Shown here piece after piece: positions 5,860 through 7,126 of a stretch of DNA of 7,126 nucleotides (its first letter is position 1; each line of letters starts with the position of its first letter). The notes beneath the pieces were generated by a model. That model ran no database searches. It saw only the letters and a program-made list of their open reading frames with translations, and was not told the DNA's origin. The position numbers and the translations under genes are program-made. This DNA is from Pseudomonadota bacterium (GTDB lineage Bacteria; Pseudomonadota; Gammaproteobacteria; Steroidobacterales; Steroidobacteraceae), in the NCBI GenBank assembly GCA_021792815.1, contig JAJYTX010000133.1:1-7126 (forward strand), in the 5' to 3' direction.

Positions 5860-7126
5860 ATGTCCGCTTCCAATCGGCGCCGCTCCGCCTCGCGGCGCGT
5901 TCCCAAAATCGGTTTTGCCAGCCTGGGCTGTCCCAAGGCCCTGGTCGATTCCGAGCGTATCCTGACGAGGCTGCGCGCCGAGGGATATGAGATCTGCCCG
6001 ACCTACGAGCAGGCCGATCTGGTGGTGGTCAACACCTGCGGATTCATCGAGGCGGCGGTCGACGAATCACTCGACACCATCGGCGAGGCGCTGCAGCGCA
6101 ACGGCCGGGTCGTCGTGACCGGCTGCCTGGGGGCGCGTCCCGAGCGGATCCTGCAGCGCCATCCGCGCGTGCTCAAAGTGACCGGCCCGCAGAGTTATGC
6201 CGATGTCATCGGAACCATCCACGAACACCTTCCTCCGCGGCACGATCCGTTTCTCGACCTGGTGCCGCCGCAGGGCATCCGCCTGACACCGCGGCATTAC
6301 GCCTACCTGAAGATCTCCGAGGGCTGCAACAACTCGTGCAGCTTCTGCATCATCCCGGCACTGCGCGGCAGGCTCTCGAGCCGCCGGATCGACGAGGTGC
6401 TCGGGGAAGCCGAACGGCTGGCGGCCGCGGGTGTCAGGGAAATCCTGGTCATCTCCCAGGACACCAGCGCCTACGGCGCCGATCTGCGCTACGCCGCCGC
6501 ATCGTGGCGCGACACGCGGTACCGGACCCGCTTCATCGACCTGGCGCGCGCGCTGGGCACGCTCGGCATATGGGTGCGCCTGCATTACGTCTACCCGTAT
6601 CCCCACGTGGACGAGGTCATGCCTCTGATGGCCGAGCGGCGCATACTGCCCTATCTCGACATTCCGTTCCAACATGGGAGCCCCACGGTGTTGAAGCGCA
6701 TGCGGCGGCCAGCGCACACCGAGGACGTGCTGGCGCGCATACGCAGATGGCGGCAGCAGTGTCCCGACCTGACGCTGCGCAGCACTTTCATAGTCGGGTT
6801 CCCGGGCGAGACGGACGCGGAGTTCGAAGAATTGCTGCAGTGGCTGGACGAAGCGCAGCTCGACCGCGTCGGTTGCTTCAAATACTCGCCGGTCGAAGGC
6901 GCCGCCGCCAACGATCTGAGCGCTCACGTGCCGCAGGACGTCCAGGAAGAGCGCTACGCGCGTTTCATGGAGCGCGCGGCCGGAATCAGCGCACGGCGCC
7001 TGCAGCGGCGGATCGGCCAGCGGCTGCGGGTGCTCGTGGATGCGGTGGAGGGTAACGGCGCCATTGCCCGCAGCGAAGCCGACGCGCCGGAGATCGACGG
7101 CGTGGTGCATGTCGCGGACGCGGCGG
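5860..7126 (+). CDS. rimO: ribosomal protein S12 methylthiotransferase RimO (3' end cut by window)
   Basis: RimO is a radical SAM enzyme of the methylthiotransferase family that adds a methylthio group to the conserved aspartate (Asp88/89) of ribosomal protein S12, using two [4Fe-4S] clusters. The visible 422 residues cover almost the whole protein (E. coli RimO is about 441). The N-terminal domain starts [20 protein letters not shown] (16-35) and carries the auxiliary-cluster cysteines Cys24, Cys60 (NTCGF) and Cys89 (TGCLG). The radical SAM domain has CxxxCxxC at Cys156, Cys160 and Cys163 ([13 protein letters not shown]). RimO-typical stretches follow: [39 protein letters not shown] and [10 protein letters not shown], then [16 protein letters not shown] domain begins near residue 390 and runs to the window edge ([13 protein letters not shown]). 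The ATG at 5860 has GGAAAG six bases upstream and gives a basic leader (NRRRSASRR) of about 13 residues before the conserved start. The reading frame is open to the last base, so the stop codon lies outside the window. The presence of the SPVEGA and DAPEIDG motifs separates it from MiaB. Confidence 0.97.
   Translation, partial: MSASNRRRSASRRVPKIGFASLGCPKALVDSERILTRLRAEGYEICPTYEQADLVVVNTCGFIEAAVDESLDTIGEALQRNGRVVVTGCLGARPERILQRHPRVLKVTGPQSYADVIGTIHEHLPPRHDPFLDLVPPQGIRLTPRHYAYLKISEGCNNSCSFCIIPALRGRLSSRRIDEVLGEAERLAAAGVREILVISQDTSAYGADLRYAAASWRDTRYRTRFIDLARALGTLGIWVRLHYVYPYPHVDEVMPLMAERRILPYLDIPFQHGSPTVLKRMRRPAHTEDVLARIRRWRQQCPDLTLRSTFIVGFPGETDAEFEELLQWLDEAQLDRVGCFKYSPVEGAAANDLSAHVPQDVQEERYARFMERAAGISARRLQRRIGQRLRVLVDAVEGNGAIARSEADAPEIDGVVHVADAA

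Overview
The window is GC-rich, densely coding chromosomal DNA, most likely from a gammaproteobacterium. The RimO protein is close to the enterobacterial form as I know it, and a GspB-type secretion protein is present. I would guess a Xanthomonadales, Nevskiales or Steroidobacter-like lineage, but the sequence alone does not settle this. I see no tRNA, rRNA, CRISPR array, transposase or phage gene.

Layout, left to right. The first ~30 bases may hold the tail of an upstream gene. A complete gspB-like gene (43-804) follows, with a hairpin at its stop codon. Next is a cytosolic Ser/Thr protein kinase (1010-2368) whose N-terminal receiver domain has lost its phosphoacceptor aspartate. Two short stem-loops and a well-formed sigma70-type promoter (TTGACA-N17-TGCAAT, 2487-2515) separate it from a family 4 glycosyltransferase (2558-3745). 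About 100 bases of convergent spacer lead to a two-gene minus-strand unit. In that unit a class I SAM-dependent methyltransferase with a TTG start (4846-4253) overlaps a 137-residue protein of unknown function (4259-3846) by 7 bases. Just upstream of the methyltransferase, on the same strand, lies what looks like a frameshifted and truncated N-terminus of a short-chain dehydrogenase. The right side carries an exported PEBP/YbhB-like protein (5081-5671) and rimO (from 5860), which runs off the window's right edge.

The genes do not form one obvious pathway. The window mixes a secretion accessory gene, a signalling kinase, a sugar transferase, a coupled methyltransferase pair, an exported PEBP protein and a translation-related tRNA-independent modification enzyme (RimO acts on ribosomal protein S12). 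The points most worth a second look are the pseudo-receiver/kinase fusion, the dehydrogenase remnant beside the methyltransferase, and the unknown partner of that methyltransferase. I did not find convincing evidence of a wholly new system.
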